Positions 9,358 to 18,650 of a stretch of 28,000 nt of DNA are shown here, piece after piece. The stretch comes from Isochrysis galbana (Eukaryota; Haptophyta; Isochrysidales; Isochrysidaceae): assembly GCA_018136815.1 (NCBI GenBank), contig CM030932.1, forward strand, positions 2,038,237-2,066,236, in the 5' to 3' direction. The notes under the pieces were generated by a model. That model saw only the letters and a list, made by a program, of their open reading frames with translations, was not told the DNA's origin and ran no database searches. Both the position numbers and the translations under genes were made by a program. Within the stretch, counting starts at the first letter, position 1. Each line of letters opens with the position of its first letter.

Positions 9358-9666
9358 TTACTTCTTGATGCGTTCCTCCTTGAAAAGGACCCGCTTGTTG
9401 ACAACTGGATCAAACTTGAGGAGCTGGAGCTTCTCCACGCCTGCGCGGAAGTTCTTGAGCTTGGTGTAGAAGTAGCCGGTTCCAGCCTGGCTAACAAGAC
9501 GAATCACTTGCAGTCCCTGCAGTCCCGATGAGAACGCTAGTGAGGGGCGTCAGGAGTGAGGGTGGCCTATCTGGGAGCAACGTGCAACTAGAGTGCTTCC
9601 TCGTTCCCCTTCTTCTCCCTCTCCCTGCCTCTTCACACAGGCGCGCACCTTTTTCGCCTTGGCCAT
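9358..9666 (-). CDS. Ribosomal protein bL33, probably mitochondrial, two exons
   Basis: Exon 1 is only 18 bp (9649-9666, encoding MAKAKK). A 132-bp GTGCGC...CTGCAG intron (9517-9648, phase 0) follows, and exon 2 is 9358-9516. The 58-residue product reads [18 protein letters not shown], then [17 protein letters not shown], then [17 protein letters not shown]. This matches bL33 in length, in the AGTG.FY signature and in the KFDPVV..HVLFKE-type end. bL33 is a large-subunit protein near the tRNA exit site. No long targeting peptide is present, as in other mitochondrial L33 proteins; the cytosolic ribosome has no bL33, so an organelle is expected. The TAA stop is followed almost at once by the glycosyltransferase. 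Confidence 0.85.
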
Positions 9667-9904
9667 CAACGCGGTCTCTTTCTGTGGTGATGGGCCACGC
9701 CGTCGGTCAGCCGCACGCCCACGTGTAGCGCGGGGACGAGGCGAGGGAGTGTGGCTTGGGGCGGCGCGAGGCGGGGAGAGGGGAGAGGCGGGCGCCGCGC
9801 CTGCCGCACTCCCGTCACTCCACACTACCAGTAAAAATGGGGAGGGCAGTACCTTCTTCCTTCGTGCAAATGTCATATGTTACCCCCCAGGAGCCAACGC
9901 CCCC

Positions 9905-10098
9905 CAGGAGCTCTCGGGGCGTTAGTAATTGTGGTCTTGTAGAGCATCTTGTTGGCTAGCATCCCTAGCCACATACACCGGACGAGCCATGCGCCAACCG
10001 CGCACACCCCCATCGCGGGGTAGGGGCTCCGTTGCCGATGAAGGCTATGGACCACAGCACTAAGGTTATGTTCGCACAACAAGAAAAACTCTAACACA
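9905..10098 (+). repeat. Dispersed repeat family B, copy 1
   Basis: Aligns with the reverse complement of 18478-18650. The central 72 bases (9966-10037) are identical between copies, while both flanks are clearly diverged yet alignable (for example CAGCACTAAGGTTAT and ACATCTTGTT.GCTAGCAT). The core can fold into several GC stems. No coding frame is shared. Confidence 0.7.
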
Positions 10099-10254
10099 CC
10101 CCCATCGCCAAAGGCGAAACCCTCGTCCCCAATCATTGCTGTTTCCCAGAAGAGGTACAAGCTTACCTTTGAGGCTGAAACGTGCTCAAGCGTCAAAGAC
10201 ATAGGCCAGCAACGATTGGCGGCATCCAGACCCAGGGCTTACGTTCACTGCTAG

Positions 10255-10404
10255 TTGGTTATATTAAGCCGGGGCGAAACCAGGAAGAAGCGAATTGTGA
10301 TGCTTAGGGAATGGGACATGCAAGATTTTGGATCAATTGGTAGTACCAAGAGCGAGATTGAACGATACTACTTAGAAAATCATAAAACTACTTCGCGATC
10401 ATAA
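10255..10404 (+). other. Short unexplained open frame
   Basis: A 49-codon frame from just after TAG (10252) to TAA (10402-10404). Its translation includes RKKRIVMLREWDMQDFGSIG and KSEIERYYLENHK, which is protein-like in composition in contrast to the GC-rich surroundings. It has no upstream partner I can identify; it may be a transposon fragment. Confidence 0.2.
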
Positions 10405-11331
10405 AAAAGGGAGTCCAAATCTCCGCGGCCGCGCGGCGGGGGGGATAAGCGGAGTCTCTGCCGTGCGGGGGCGGCGAAAGGGGGGTGCGGGCGGGTGGCC
10501 ATGGCTTTCCTACGCGTCCGCTTGGCGCTGCGGCGGCCGGAGCAGCGCTTAAGGGGGTGCAGGCGGAGGGCATGGCCTGGGAGGCCGAAGCAAAAGTGTC
10601 CTCAGGCTGCGGCCGTCGCGCGCGGCGTGCGTAGGCCCCACTGGCCAGCTGTCCCACGCTCAGCGCATTCAGCTCAACGCGCGTGAGGCTGAGCCTGCGA
10701 ATGATGGCGCTGGCGTGCTGTCTGTGTGCGCGCGCTATCGGCCCTGGTTGTTGTCAACCAGAGTGGCTTGGTGGGAAATCCAAAGCGAAGACACGCTCCG
10801 GCCATCGCTGCGGAATCTCTCTCTCTCTCTCTCGCTCTCTCTCTCCGTCTCTCGCGACGTGTTTGAGTTACCGGCGATGTGGGGTCTCGGTTATTTCACG
10901 TTTTGCTTGGTTTGGGTGAATGATTCTGGTGCGTTCGTGAGTCGGTGCATCCTGTGGTTTTCTGCATCGTTGTCCGTTGTCCGACGTCCTGTCGTCAGTC
11001 GTCATCCGTCGCCCTCGCTCTCGTCGCTCTCGCTCTCGTAACACTCGTACCCTACAAACTCGCCTCGCCTCACCAGCCCTTGCCAACACAGCCCTCCTCT
11101 CACTCACCCTCCTCTCGTCGCTCGCTCGATGTCTCGATGTCGATGTCGCTTTCGCCGCCGTCCTCGCCCTCGCCCAAGCCCGCCTGCCCGCCTTCCTCTG
11201 CTGACGGGCCTCAGCCCGTCAGCGTCTCCGAAGTCGTCTCCTCCGCCGCGCCTGCCGCCGGTCTGCCTCCTTCCTCATTGCCCTCAGGCCCTTTGGGCCA
11301 TCCCAATTCGTCATCGCCGTGGCTATTCTCC
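10405..11331. other. GC-rich region with CT microsatellite, no supported gene
   Basis: A (CT)n tract lies at about 10818-10856, and short CTCGTCGCTCTCG-type and GATGTC repeats lie at 11010-11165. Overlapping open frames are explained by high GC. The frame ending at the 11332 repeat continues across the flanks of the element (see 11351-12488), but it has no recognisable domain. Confidence 0.35.
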
Positions 11332-11350
11332 TATGCAGGACGTGTGCAAG
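11332..11350 (+). repeat. 19-bp direct repeat, left (possible target-site duplication)
   Basis: TATGCAGGACGTGTGCAAG is present here and exactly again at 12489-12507, bracketing 1138 bp. The inner edge coincides, within one base, with the start shared by the repeat at 6581. Confidence 0.65.
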
Positions 11351-12488
11351 AAAACTATTGTTATAGTTTGACCTATGGAGCGTGCCGCGACCGCTCCCGA
11401 GCCCCAGGCGACCCTCGCCACCGCGCCCCACCTGGGACGCCCCACGCCGCCCGAGGCGGCTCGTCAGAAAGCCCTCTCAAAGCCCATCCAGCCCATCCAA
11501 ACCACACCCGCGCAAGCGCGCGGGGTGGCGAGCACTGGCACCGAACGGGTTGCCACCATGGCTTTGCGTAGCATGCAGGGGGTCTTGGAGACCCCCTCCA
11601 ACAGTGGGAAACCCTCCCACCCCAAGAGCACCTCATGTGGGAGGGCAGCTCAGCTGCCCTCCCCATGGTGGAAACCTCTACCATCAGTGCACCCAACATG
11701 GGAGGGCACTTCACAACCATCAATCTCCTACGGAGAGCACCCTAAGCCTCTGTTTTCCATGTTGAGTCACTTCTCGTTTTCACCCCACTCCTTTGGGCCA
11801 CAAGAACCTACAACTCAGTGCCCTGCCTTGGGCACTCCTTCAACACTTGACTCCCTCTCCCACTCTCCCTTCCCTCTACAACCAACCCAAGTAGCACGAC
11901 CCCCCTCGCCCTCTGTTCAAAGCACCAAAAATTTCAACTCAAGACTCATGTTGATACACTTCTCATTTTCACCCCACTATTGTGGGCCACAATCACCTAC
12001 AACTCAGTGCCCTGCCTTGGGCCCTCTTCCAACACTTCACTCCCTCTCCCACTCCCTCTTGGAACTACAAGCAACCCAAGAAGCACAACCCCCCTCGCCC
12101 TCTGTTTCAAGCACCAAAAATTTCGACTTAAGACAAGAGGGAGGATATGTCTTGAGGCGGCGTCGCTGCCCATGCCTAGCGCAAGGGTATAGCGCCCCCA
12201 CTCAGACATCTCCTTCCCCACAGCTCCTCTCTGAGGAGTTGCTGCTCTCCCTCCCATCAGGCCCCCTTGCCTGCGAGACCAAAACAGGAGCTCCTGGCGT
12301 GGGGGGCTGTTTGAGTGTGGAGGGAGGGGCGCTCCAGCTAGCGCAGGTAGAAAGCTAGTGAAGAGCTGGGTGGCATAAGGGGGAAGGGTGCTTGCGCTTG
12401 CCGCGGCAGGGAGTCCTGTCTTGAGTTAGCGCTAGTTCCGTTCCTTTGCCGCGCCGCGACCCATAAAAATTTGTTAAAAATTTAAATT
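11351..12488 (+). mobile_element. 1.14-kb hairpin-rich element, non-autonomous
   Basis: It is bounded by exact 19-bp direct repeats and begins with the same double stem-loop leader as 6581. It carries a run of hairpins at 11578-11710 and two copies of a 188-bp tandem repeat (about 11759-12136), and ends in an A/T-rich tail (ATAAAAATTTGTTAAAAATTT). One frame, 11375-12358, starts MERAATAPEPQAT and stays open for 327 residues (Pro/Ser/Thr-rich, gag-like in composition, no known domain). No transposase or reverse transcriptase is present. The long duplication and A/T tail suit target-primed or rolling insertion by another element's enzymes. The class is undetermined. Confidence 0.6.
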
Positions 12489-12507
12489 TATGCAGGACGT
12501 GTGCAAG
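12489..12507 (+). repeat. 19-bp direct repeat, right
   Basis: Exact copy of 11332-11350, immediately after the A/T tail of the element. Removing the element joins an open frame reading MQDVCK to LAKDKDSPLVLPSLLLG. Confidence 0.65.
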
Positions 12508-13267
12508 CTGGCCAAAGACAAAGACAGCCCGCTTGTTTTGCCGTCTTTGCTCTTGGGACTTTGGAGACCACCGCCCCCGCAGCCGCCAGCCGTGTTTTCC
12601 ATCAACCATTTAGGATCTTGGCTAGACGGGGATGAGTCGCCCGGAAAATAAAGAGGGGGAGGGGAGGGAGGCACCTCGGCCCAATAGGCCTAGGGCATGA
12701 TGTTACACCACACACAACCTGCCTGAACAGACCAAGTCGTAAACGTAAGACTTCATATGGGGATCGGAGCATTCCAGTGTATCATCTTTCATCTAGTGGC
12801 ACGGGGGCTCACCAAGGCGAGCGGCGAATAGCAAGCAGGTCAGCCATTAGCAGCACACAAATGGGCATGACAAGGACACGCAACCGCGCAACAGACTTGA
12901 ACGTCTGCTGCACGCTTAACGTGGATAATCGAATATGAATTCCAAAACTACAACGCTCCAACACGCAGCATGCATGATGTATGCACATACGCATGAAGAA
13001 GAAAAAATGGCGTGTGCAATTACGGCAACAAATGACGGCATGCCAGATGGAGTCATGTTGCGCCGTTGCCACATTGAAGACTTCAAAGAATATGATCACT
13101 GATGGGCAGCTCGTGTGGAACAAGGAATTAGGCGGCAACATCCGTCATGATAGAGAACTGCGACGGGCGTCCTGACCCTGCTGAGATGGAAGGTGGAATG
13201 CTTGTACCGAGCACGCATCATTGCGTCATGCCGCATGGGGGTGCACCCACCAACAAACTTTTCTCAG
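12508..13267. other. Intergenic, nothing recognised
   Basis: No gene, repeat or RNA is seen apart from a purine-rich patch near 12640-12675. The right part should hold the 3' UTR of the methyltransferase on the minus strand. Confidence 0.35.
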
Positions 13268-13978
13268 TCACGGCTGTGACTCAGTGCGGATCAATCTCGA
13301 GCACCACACATTGTCGATGTCAAGTCCTCGGACCTCGAAGGTCTCGATTTCTTCAAAGTATGCAGACGCTTCATCGAAGAAGATGTCCTCTGTGTACCGG
13401 GTTGGGTACGTAAGAAGTAGCTGGGTGCTTCGTGGTGTTGACAGTTTCACAACCGTCGATAGCAGGTCATCAAATGTGTTCGGTGCATACAAAATATCGC
13501 TCCCACAGATGATGTCAAAATGACCATTGAGGGCAACATTGTATTCGTCCTCTTCACAGCCCCACCGAAGCTGCACCGCTTGTGCAGCATATTCTATGTT
13601 ATTCGCCCGAATGTTAGCTCCAAGCAGTGGCACATTGTCCGGAAGATCGCTCAGCAGCACCTGGGCGCCGGCAGCCGCAGCCGCAAGTCCGCCCACACCC
13701 GTGCCGCTGCCGAGCTCCAGCACTCGCTTCCCCGTCAGCGATGGTTCACTCCCCAGGATAGATGAGAGCGCGAGGCCCGAATCCCAGATACGAGCGCCAG
13801 AGTCGATCGTGAGTGCCGCGCCCTCAGACACGCGTAGATCTCGGGAGCCGACGCGCAGCGTTGCAATACCATCCGCGTGGACTGGCATGGGCGCGACTAC
13901 GCCCGCCACCGCGCTGCAGCTGGCGAGCAGCAGGAGCAACGGCCATTGGGGCGAGCGGCGAGGACGCATCCGGTGCAT
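13268..13978 (-). CDS. METTL21-like (family 16) methyltransferase with signal peptide
   Basis: Intronless, 236 residues from ATG 13978 (a second ATG at 13969 is equally possible). The open frame extends further upstream without an ATG. Residues about 4-29 are basic then strongly hydrophobic (WPLLLLLASCSAVAGVVA), a signal peptide or anchor and unusual for this family. The Rossmann core has WDSG (65-68), motif I VLELGSGTG (86-94) for S-adenosylmethionine, DLP (111-113) after strand 2, and DIICGSDILY (155-164). This matches the seven-beta-strand lysine methyltransferases of the METTL21/METTL18 group, which modify single lysines on chaperones and translation factors. The substrate is unknown; the leader suggests an organellar or secretory target. 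It is divergent from the light-harvesting gene, sharing 553 bp of upstream DNA. Confidence 0.75.
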   Translation of the reverse strand: MHRMRPRRSPQWPLLLLLASCSAVAGVVAPMPVHADGIATLRVGSRDLRVSEGAALTIDSGARIWDSGLALSSILGSEPSLTGKRVLELGSGTGVGGLAAAAAGAQVLLSDLPDNVPLLGANIRANNIEYAAQAVQLRWGCEEDEYNVALNGHFDIICGSDILYAPNTFDDLLSTVVKLSTPRSTQLLLTYPTRYTEDIFFDEASAYFEEIETFEVRGLDIDNVWCSRLIRTESQP

Positions 13979-14531
13979 CTCTTCGCAGGGGAGGTGAAAC
14001 TTCCCTCTTCCGGCTTTCTCCGAGGAGAAGATCCAAAAGGAAGGCCGCCCGGGGGGCTCCGGCAAGGCGGCGAGGGGAGAGAGGCCTCCCCCCCCCCCCG
14101 CTGTATTCTCGTGGACGGGGGGAGCAACCTGCCCGTCTCCCCCCTTCGGTATTCTCTCGCCTCCGCCCCTCCGCCCCCGCCCCCTGCCGTCCCCCCCTTC
14201 GGTATTCTCTCCCCTCCGCCCCTCCGCCCCCGCCCCCTGGCCGTCCCCCCCCTTCGGTATTCTCTCCCCTCCGCCCCTCCGCCCCCCGCCGCCCGGGGGG
14301 GGCGCGAGATTCTCCAGCTAATTTGTGCCAAGCCAGAGGGACCCCCCCCCCCCCCCCCCCGCCCCGCCCCCGCCCCCGCCCCCCCCGCGCCCCGCGCCTC
14401 GCGCGCCCCGACCCCTCCCTGCCATCTCTTCCCTCTATTCAAGCCGTCTTTCTTCTCTCTCCTCGTGAACCCCTCCTCCCCCCCGGCTCGTCTCCTTCTT
14501 GCGAGGCAATCTCTTTCTCTCTCTCGCAGCC
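13979..14531. promoter_or_regulatory. Shared divergent promoter with 54-bp minisatellite
   Basis: This 553-bp gap lies between the starts of the methyltransferase (-) and the light-harvesting gene (+). CTTCGGTATTCTCTC recurs at 14144, 14197 and 14252, spaced 53 and 55 bp, each followed by CCTCCGCCCCTCCGCCCC-like sequence. A C-rich tract at 14341-14395 could form G-quadruplex/i-motif structures. CT-rich DNA runs to the ATG, as expected of a 5' UTR. No TATA box is seen. Function is inferred from position. Confidence 0.5.
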
Positions 14532-15488
14532 ATGGCGCTCTCCCTCCTCGCCAGGTGCTACAGCGCCTTCTCACCCCCGCGGGCGCGCGACTGCGCCCCA
14601 CCAGCTGCTGCACGTTTAACCAACCGCCTCCTCCCGCTCTGTCTCCCCCTCCCCTCCCCTTGGCAGCCCTCTCGCCCTCGTCAACAATGGCATGCTCCGC
14701 GCTCCGGTCATGCAGCCGGCCTGCCAGGGCATCCAGGCCAAGCTCGACATGGTCGGCGCATGCAAGCCGCTGGGCTTCTTCGATCCTCTCGGCTTCTCGA
14801 AGGACGCCAGCCCTGCCTCGATGGCCAAGTACGCCCCGCGGCCAGACGAGCGCACGCTCTGCGGGAGCAGTGGCAGATTTAAGGCTGCCCTGTGACACTG
14901 CGCTGACGTGCATGCACAATGGGGGAGAGGGGGGGGGGGGGGAGCGAGCTGAACAGCCGTGTGCTGCACTTTCTGACGTTTGTCTTATCTGCTCCGTCAG
15001 GTTCCGCGAGGCCGAGCTCAAGCACGGCCGCGTTGCGATGCTTGCCTGCGCTGGCATGATCACCGCCGACAAGTTCCACCCGCTCTACGATGGAAAGCTC
15101 AGCTCGAACCCGCTTCTCGCCATTGCGCAGGTTCGTGGCCTGCGGCATAGCCAAGTGCTACACCGCACTCCTTATGATGGGTCCGAAAGTGCTGACCCTC
15201 CATGCCGACGTGCATCAGGTTCCGAAGCTTGGCCTCCTCCAGATCCTCCTCTTCATTGGCTTCATGGAGGTCTTCGGCATCCTCAACAGCAGGCGGCCGG
15301 ACTACAAGCCGGGCGATTTCCTCGGCTCCTCGCAGTGGGACACCACCGAAGTGTGGGACAACTACCAGCTTCGTGAGCTGAACAACGGCCGCCTTGCCAT
15401 GTTCGCGTCGATCGGCATGCTCACCCACGCCTACATCACTGGCAAGGGTCCACTTGAGCTCCTCGATGGCTCGTCGATTGTCTTCTAA
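14532..15488 (+). CDS. Fucoxanthin chlorophyll a/c light-harvesting protein, four exons
   Basis: Exons 14532-14554, 14667-14828, 15001-15130 and 15219-15488 join through GT-AG introns of 112, 172 and 88 bp, giving 194 residues and ending at TAA. The first exon encodes only seven codons plus two bases. The mature start has FFDPLGFS (45-52). Helix 1 carries the chlorophyll-binding EAELKHGRVAMLA (65-77), a middle helix is KLGLLQILLFIGFMEVFG (108-125), and helix 3 is RELNNGRLAMFASIGM (157-172). The paired E..(H/N).R motifs in helices 1 and 3 form the crossed-helix core that binds chlorophyll in thylakoids. The protein is in the normal FCP size range. The N-terminal leader is short (about 25 residues), so the start, or a fuller bipartite plastid signal, should be checked. 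Confidence 0.88.
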
Positions 15489-16325
15489 ATTGCCACTTGC
15501 GACCTGAGCTGTTCTCCCTTCTGGCGTATTGCTCGGCTGCAGATTTCGGAGGAAGGGTTTGGGATCCACTGGAATAATGTAGTTTGAGTTCCGGAGTTGT
15601 CAGAGATGCTAGCAGCTTACCACCCTCAGCTCGATCCTGGGGCATGCAAATATTCATGATGCTTTTGCTTTCTTAGCTGCGCATCTTGTCGATGCTGCCA
15701 AGATCGCATGCTTATTTTTACAGACAAGTCATTCACAGGCTGGCATCATAGAAATTTCACCAACCCCTTTGTAGGCTCAAAGAAAGGCAACCAAGTTGTC
15801 ATGTTTAGTTCGCGTGGTTGAGGCGCCGCTCGTGCCCTCCCCTCCGGGGCGCGCCGTCGGTCACTCTCCAGAGCGGTCAAACAATGTGGGCGGTGCTGCA
15901 TTTTTCGACCGTCCCCACAAGCCCATAAACAATCCCGGGGGGCCACCTATCACCTGCCGCCACGAAAAATTCCCGAGGAAAATGGTGGGTTTCACCGCCC
16001 CCCTCTGCACACGCACACGCGTTGGGGCTCTAACAGTAAAAAAGTGGCGGTCGTGCCCCAGCCCCGGGGCCGATAAGGTTATTTCGGGGCCGTTGTCTCA
16101 TGACACGCGATTCCCGCGAGATCCGTCCGCGCTGTCGGGCGCCAGACCTTCATCTGGTGCCTAGAGCAGGGGAAGACGTTGGGGAGAGCAGCGGTCATAT
16201 CGACGATGTAGAAATAAGGCAAGGGGACAGCACCGGAGCGCACGCGCCAATCGACCAATCGTCATGAGGCAGCATCAAACGTGTACATAGAGTATGAGTG
16301 TGAGTGTTCACGTGAATTATGATAG
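15489..16325. other. Intergenic between convergent genes
   Basis: This holds the 3' end of the light-harvesting gene on the left and of the ChaN-like gene on the right. No other coding frame or repeat is recognised. Confidence 0.4.
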
Positions 16326-17952
16326 CTATACACCTTCAAGCGTCTGTACCGTAACTTTCCCCGAGTACCATAACATGTCGGCCAACGGCAAGACGGTTTC
16401 GTCTATCGAGCGCACCTACGACCGAGTAAGGATCGAGCACAGGCCCACTGCGTCACGATGTGCTCAGGACCTAGCGTGACGCAGGTCAAACCGACAGACC
16501 GTTGCTCAATGGGATGGGAGGAAGCGCACCTGTCCCATCGCAAATGCCTCAACAGAATCGGACGCGGTGTCGCCTCCCAGCACGGATGGCCCACCATCGC
16601 CAACTGCTGTTGCGTAGCGCAATTGGAGAGCAGTGAGCGGGAAGCCGGGACGAAGGAGGGCGCTGTCCGTATCGGCGCAAGTCGGATTGAGCAGCACCGT
16701 GCGCACTCCTCCGAGCCCACCCTGTTTGAGAGCTCGTGCGCATCTGCCGGCTGCACCGCAACCAAACTTCACGTGATCGGAACCAATCATGCCCACGAGT
16801 AGCCCGGTAGGATGATCACGGACCTAGCGCGGTAGTGGCAGAGAGCGAGTGAGACAGATGTCACCGACGACCAGTCTCTCCAAGGTGATGCGCGTACCCA
16901 ATTCGCGGCAGCGGATCCCATTGCCTCATCCCAGAGAAGCCGGCCCGAAAGGAAGTTGCGGAAAGGCATGTCTGCATCCAGTGTTTGGCCGGTCACTGTC
17001 CTTCTCAATATTCCCATACGGGCATGCAGCGCATACGATGATCTGATCACATAGTCGGTGTACTCTTTGAATGCGATCGTCCGCGAGTATTGCCCAAAGC
17101 CCTCTGGTGCTGGGATGTACCGAGCTAGACGATCCGGGGGCAGGCCTCGGAATCCGCCCAACTCGACCTGCAGCAAGGGTGCGACGGGCGCGTGAGGTAT
17201 CAGCACGCATCGATTCTCTGATAGTGACGTAATACAACTACAAAGCGCACCAACGCCAGATCCTCTGAATCCACGTTGAGTGCGAGCAGCCTCGCTCCCG
17301 TCACCCGAGCCGCCTCAAATACAGGCGCATAGCCTTCAAAGGACCAAGTCCAGCGGCGCTCCCAGTCGGTGGCGTCCTTAAGCTCCTCCAAGGATATTTC
17401 TCTGGCTGCATGGGCGCCGGAAGGTGGTGGCGCATGAGGCGTCGCACAGAGGCATTGGACGGCGTGCGACGGGCAACTGGTGCAGTCATGCATCGTCCGT
17501 TGGCCGCAACTCGTACCGCTGTACGCATCGAGCACAGGCTGAAAGCGTCGTTGAACCGCTTCGAGGCCAACCGCGATCTCACGCCCAGGCTGACGTCTAC
17601 GTATTTCCGTCAGCAGCGCCGTCTGTAGCGCATGATCCTGCATCGCATTGTGGTGCTCTCCCAAGAAGATTGCGCTCACACCCGGAGCGCACAGCCTCCC
17701 GAGTGCATCAGAGGTCTGCAGGTCAGAGACGTGCGGGCGTAGCCTGAGGCTGTCAGGCACGACTGCAAAGGCTGATCCGGCCTCGAGCACAGCGGACGGA
17801 GAGCTGGTGAGGAAAGACTGTGCGCCCACCAGCGTGGCCGGTGGCGTGACAGCTGCGAGCGCCGTTCCCTTCACGAGGAGCTTCCTTCGGCTGAGGTGGA
17901 GGGCATTGGTGTGAGTGGCGAGAACGAGCACGAGAGGCCAGCCGGAGCGCAT
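16326..17952 (-). CDS. ChaN-like (Cofac_haem_bdg/Tiki fold) plastid-type protein, five exons
   Basis: Exons on the minus strand: 17952-17517, 17405-17251, 17167-16898, 16823-16530 and 16415-16326 (introns 111, 83, 74 and 114 bp), giving 414 residues and ending at TAG. Donors are GTACGA, GTGCGC, GTACGC and GTGCGC. The domain resembles ChaN, a haem-binding protein of the Tiki/EreA/PrgY superfamily: FLGEHHNAMQDHALQ (96-110), VGLEAVQRRFQPVLDAY (128-144), TDWERRW, LLALNVDSEDLA, then FKEYTDYVI, ADMPFRNFLSGRLLWDEAM, and VGMIGSDHVKFGCG. The first GEHH and later SDHVKFG histidines are the likely metal or haem ligands. The N-terminus has a hydrophobic leader, then SRRKLL and a second Ala-rich hydrophobic stretch (19-44), resembling a thylakoid twin-arginine signal. 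The last exon (VLPLADMLWYS) is the least certain. Confidence 0.75.
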
Positions 17953-18300
17953 TGGAGAAGGGGGGAGGGAAAGGGAGAGAGGGAAAGGAACGGGGGGGGA
18001 GGGGGGGGCAGGGCGGAGGAGGAGAGGAGTTGGATGCGAGTGGCAAGTGAGGAAGAGAGGCGAGCCGGCGAGCGAGGCAAAGGGCGACAAGCGCGCCGAC
18101 GAGACGAGAGGGGCCAGGGCACCGAACAAGAGAGAAAAAAGAGAACGCGGAGGGAGAAGAAGACGAAGGGAAGGCAAGAGGGAGAGGAGGAAGAGAGGCG
18201 AGAGAGCGAGAGGGGAGGGGAGAGGGGGAGGGGAGAGGGGGCGGGGCTGCCGGCTCTCCTTCTTCCGATTCTCCGGTGACTCATGAAGAAGTACTCTAGG
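17953..18300 (-). promoter_or_regulatory. Purine/pyrimidine-asymmetric upstream region of ChaN-like gene
   Basis: About 300 bp are almost pure purine on the plus strand (GAGGAAGAGAGGCGAG-like), so CT-rich in the sense of the gene. CT-rich leaders also precede the light-harvesting gene, so this is probably the promoter and 5' UTR. The long open frames read across it are artefacts of composition. Confidence 0.4.
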
Positions 18301-18477
18301 CTCTAGGGGAGGATAAAGTACATGTTCGGACGGGGGATAGGGATAATATGGGGGGGGGGGGGATACGAGCATTGAGTACGAAGCCAATTCCTAGCACCCA
18401 TGTCCTTCCCCTTGGTATTTGGTTGGAGCCCCCAATCGGCATTTGAGCCCCCCCCACAAGCACTGTGTCAATGGTAT

Positions 18478-18650
18478 GCGTCAGAGTTTTATTGTTGTGT
18501 TAGTATAACCTTAGTGCTGCGGGACCGTAGCCCTTCGACGGCAACGGAGCCCCTACCCCGCGATGGGGGTGTGCGCGGTTGGCGCATGGCTCGTCCGGTG
18601 TATGTGGCTAGGAATGCTAGCTAACAAGATGTCATACGACGCTATAAGTT
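18478..18650 (-). repeat. Dispersed repeat family B, copy 2 (inverted)
   Basis: Reverse complement matches 9905-10098. The core is identical over 72 bases, with diverged flanks on both sides. Confidence 0.7.

Noticed and set aside
10945-11571. 208-codon frame crossing the left edge of the hairpin element
   Set aside because: Ser/Pro-rich translation of CT-rich DNA that runs through an insertion boundary; not a conserved gene.
13897-15072. 391-codon minus-strand frame across the light-harvesting gene
   Set aside because: Antisense shadow produced by GC-rich sequence and homopolymers; the plus-strand exons match a known family precisely.
16824-16864. A 41-bp intron (donor GTGACA) in the ChaN-like gene
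   Set aside because: A donor at GTACGC gives a 74-bp intron like its neighbours and restores the family sequence NWVRDHPTGLLVG better.
17953-18387. N-terminal extension of the ChaN-like frame into Pro/Ser/Leu-rich sequence
   Set aside because: The extra residues come from a CT-rich leader with one-sided composition. The ATG at 17952 followed by a signal peptide is the better start.
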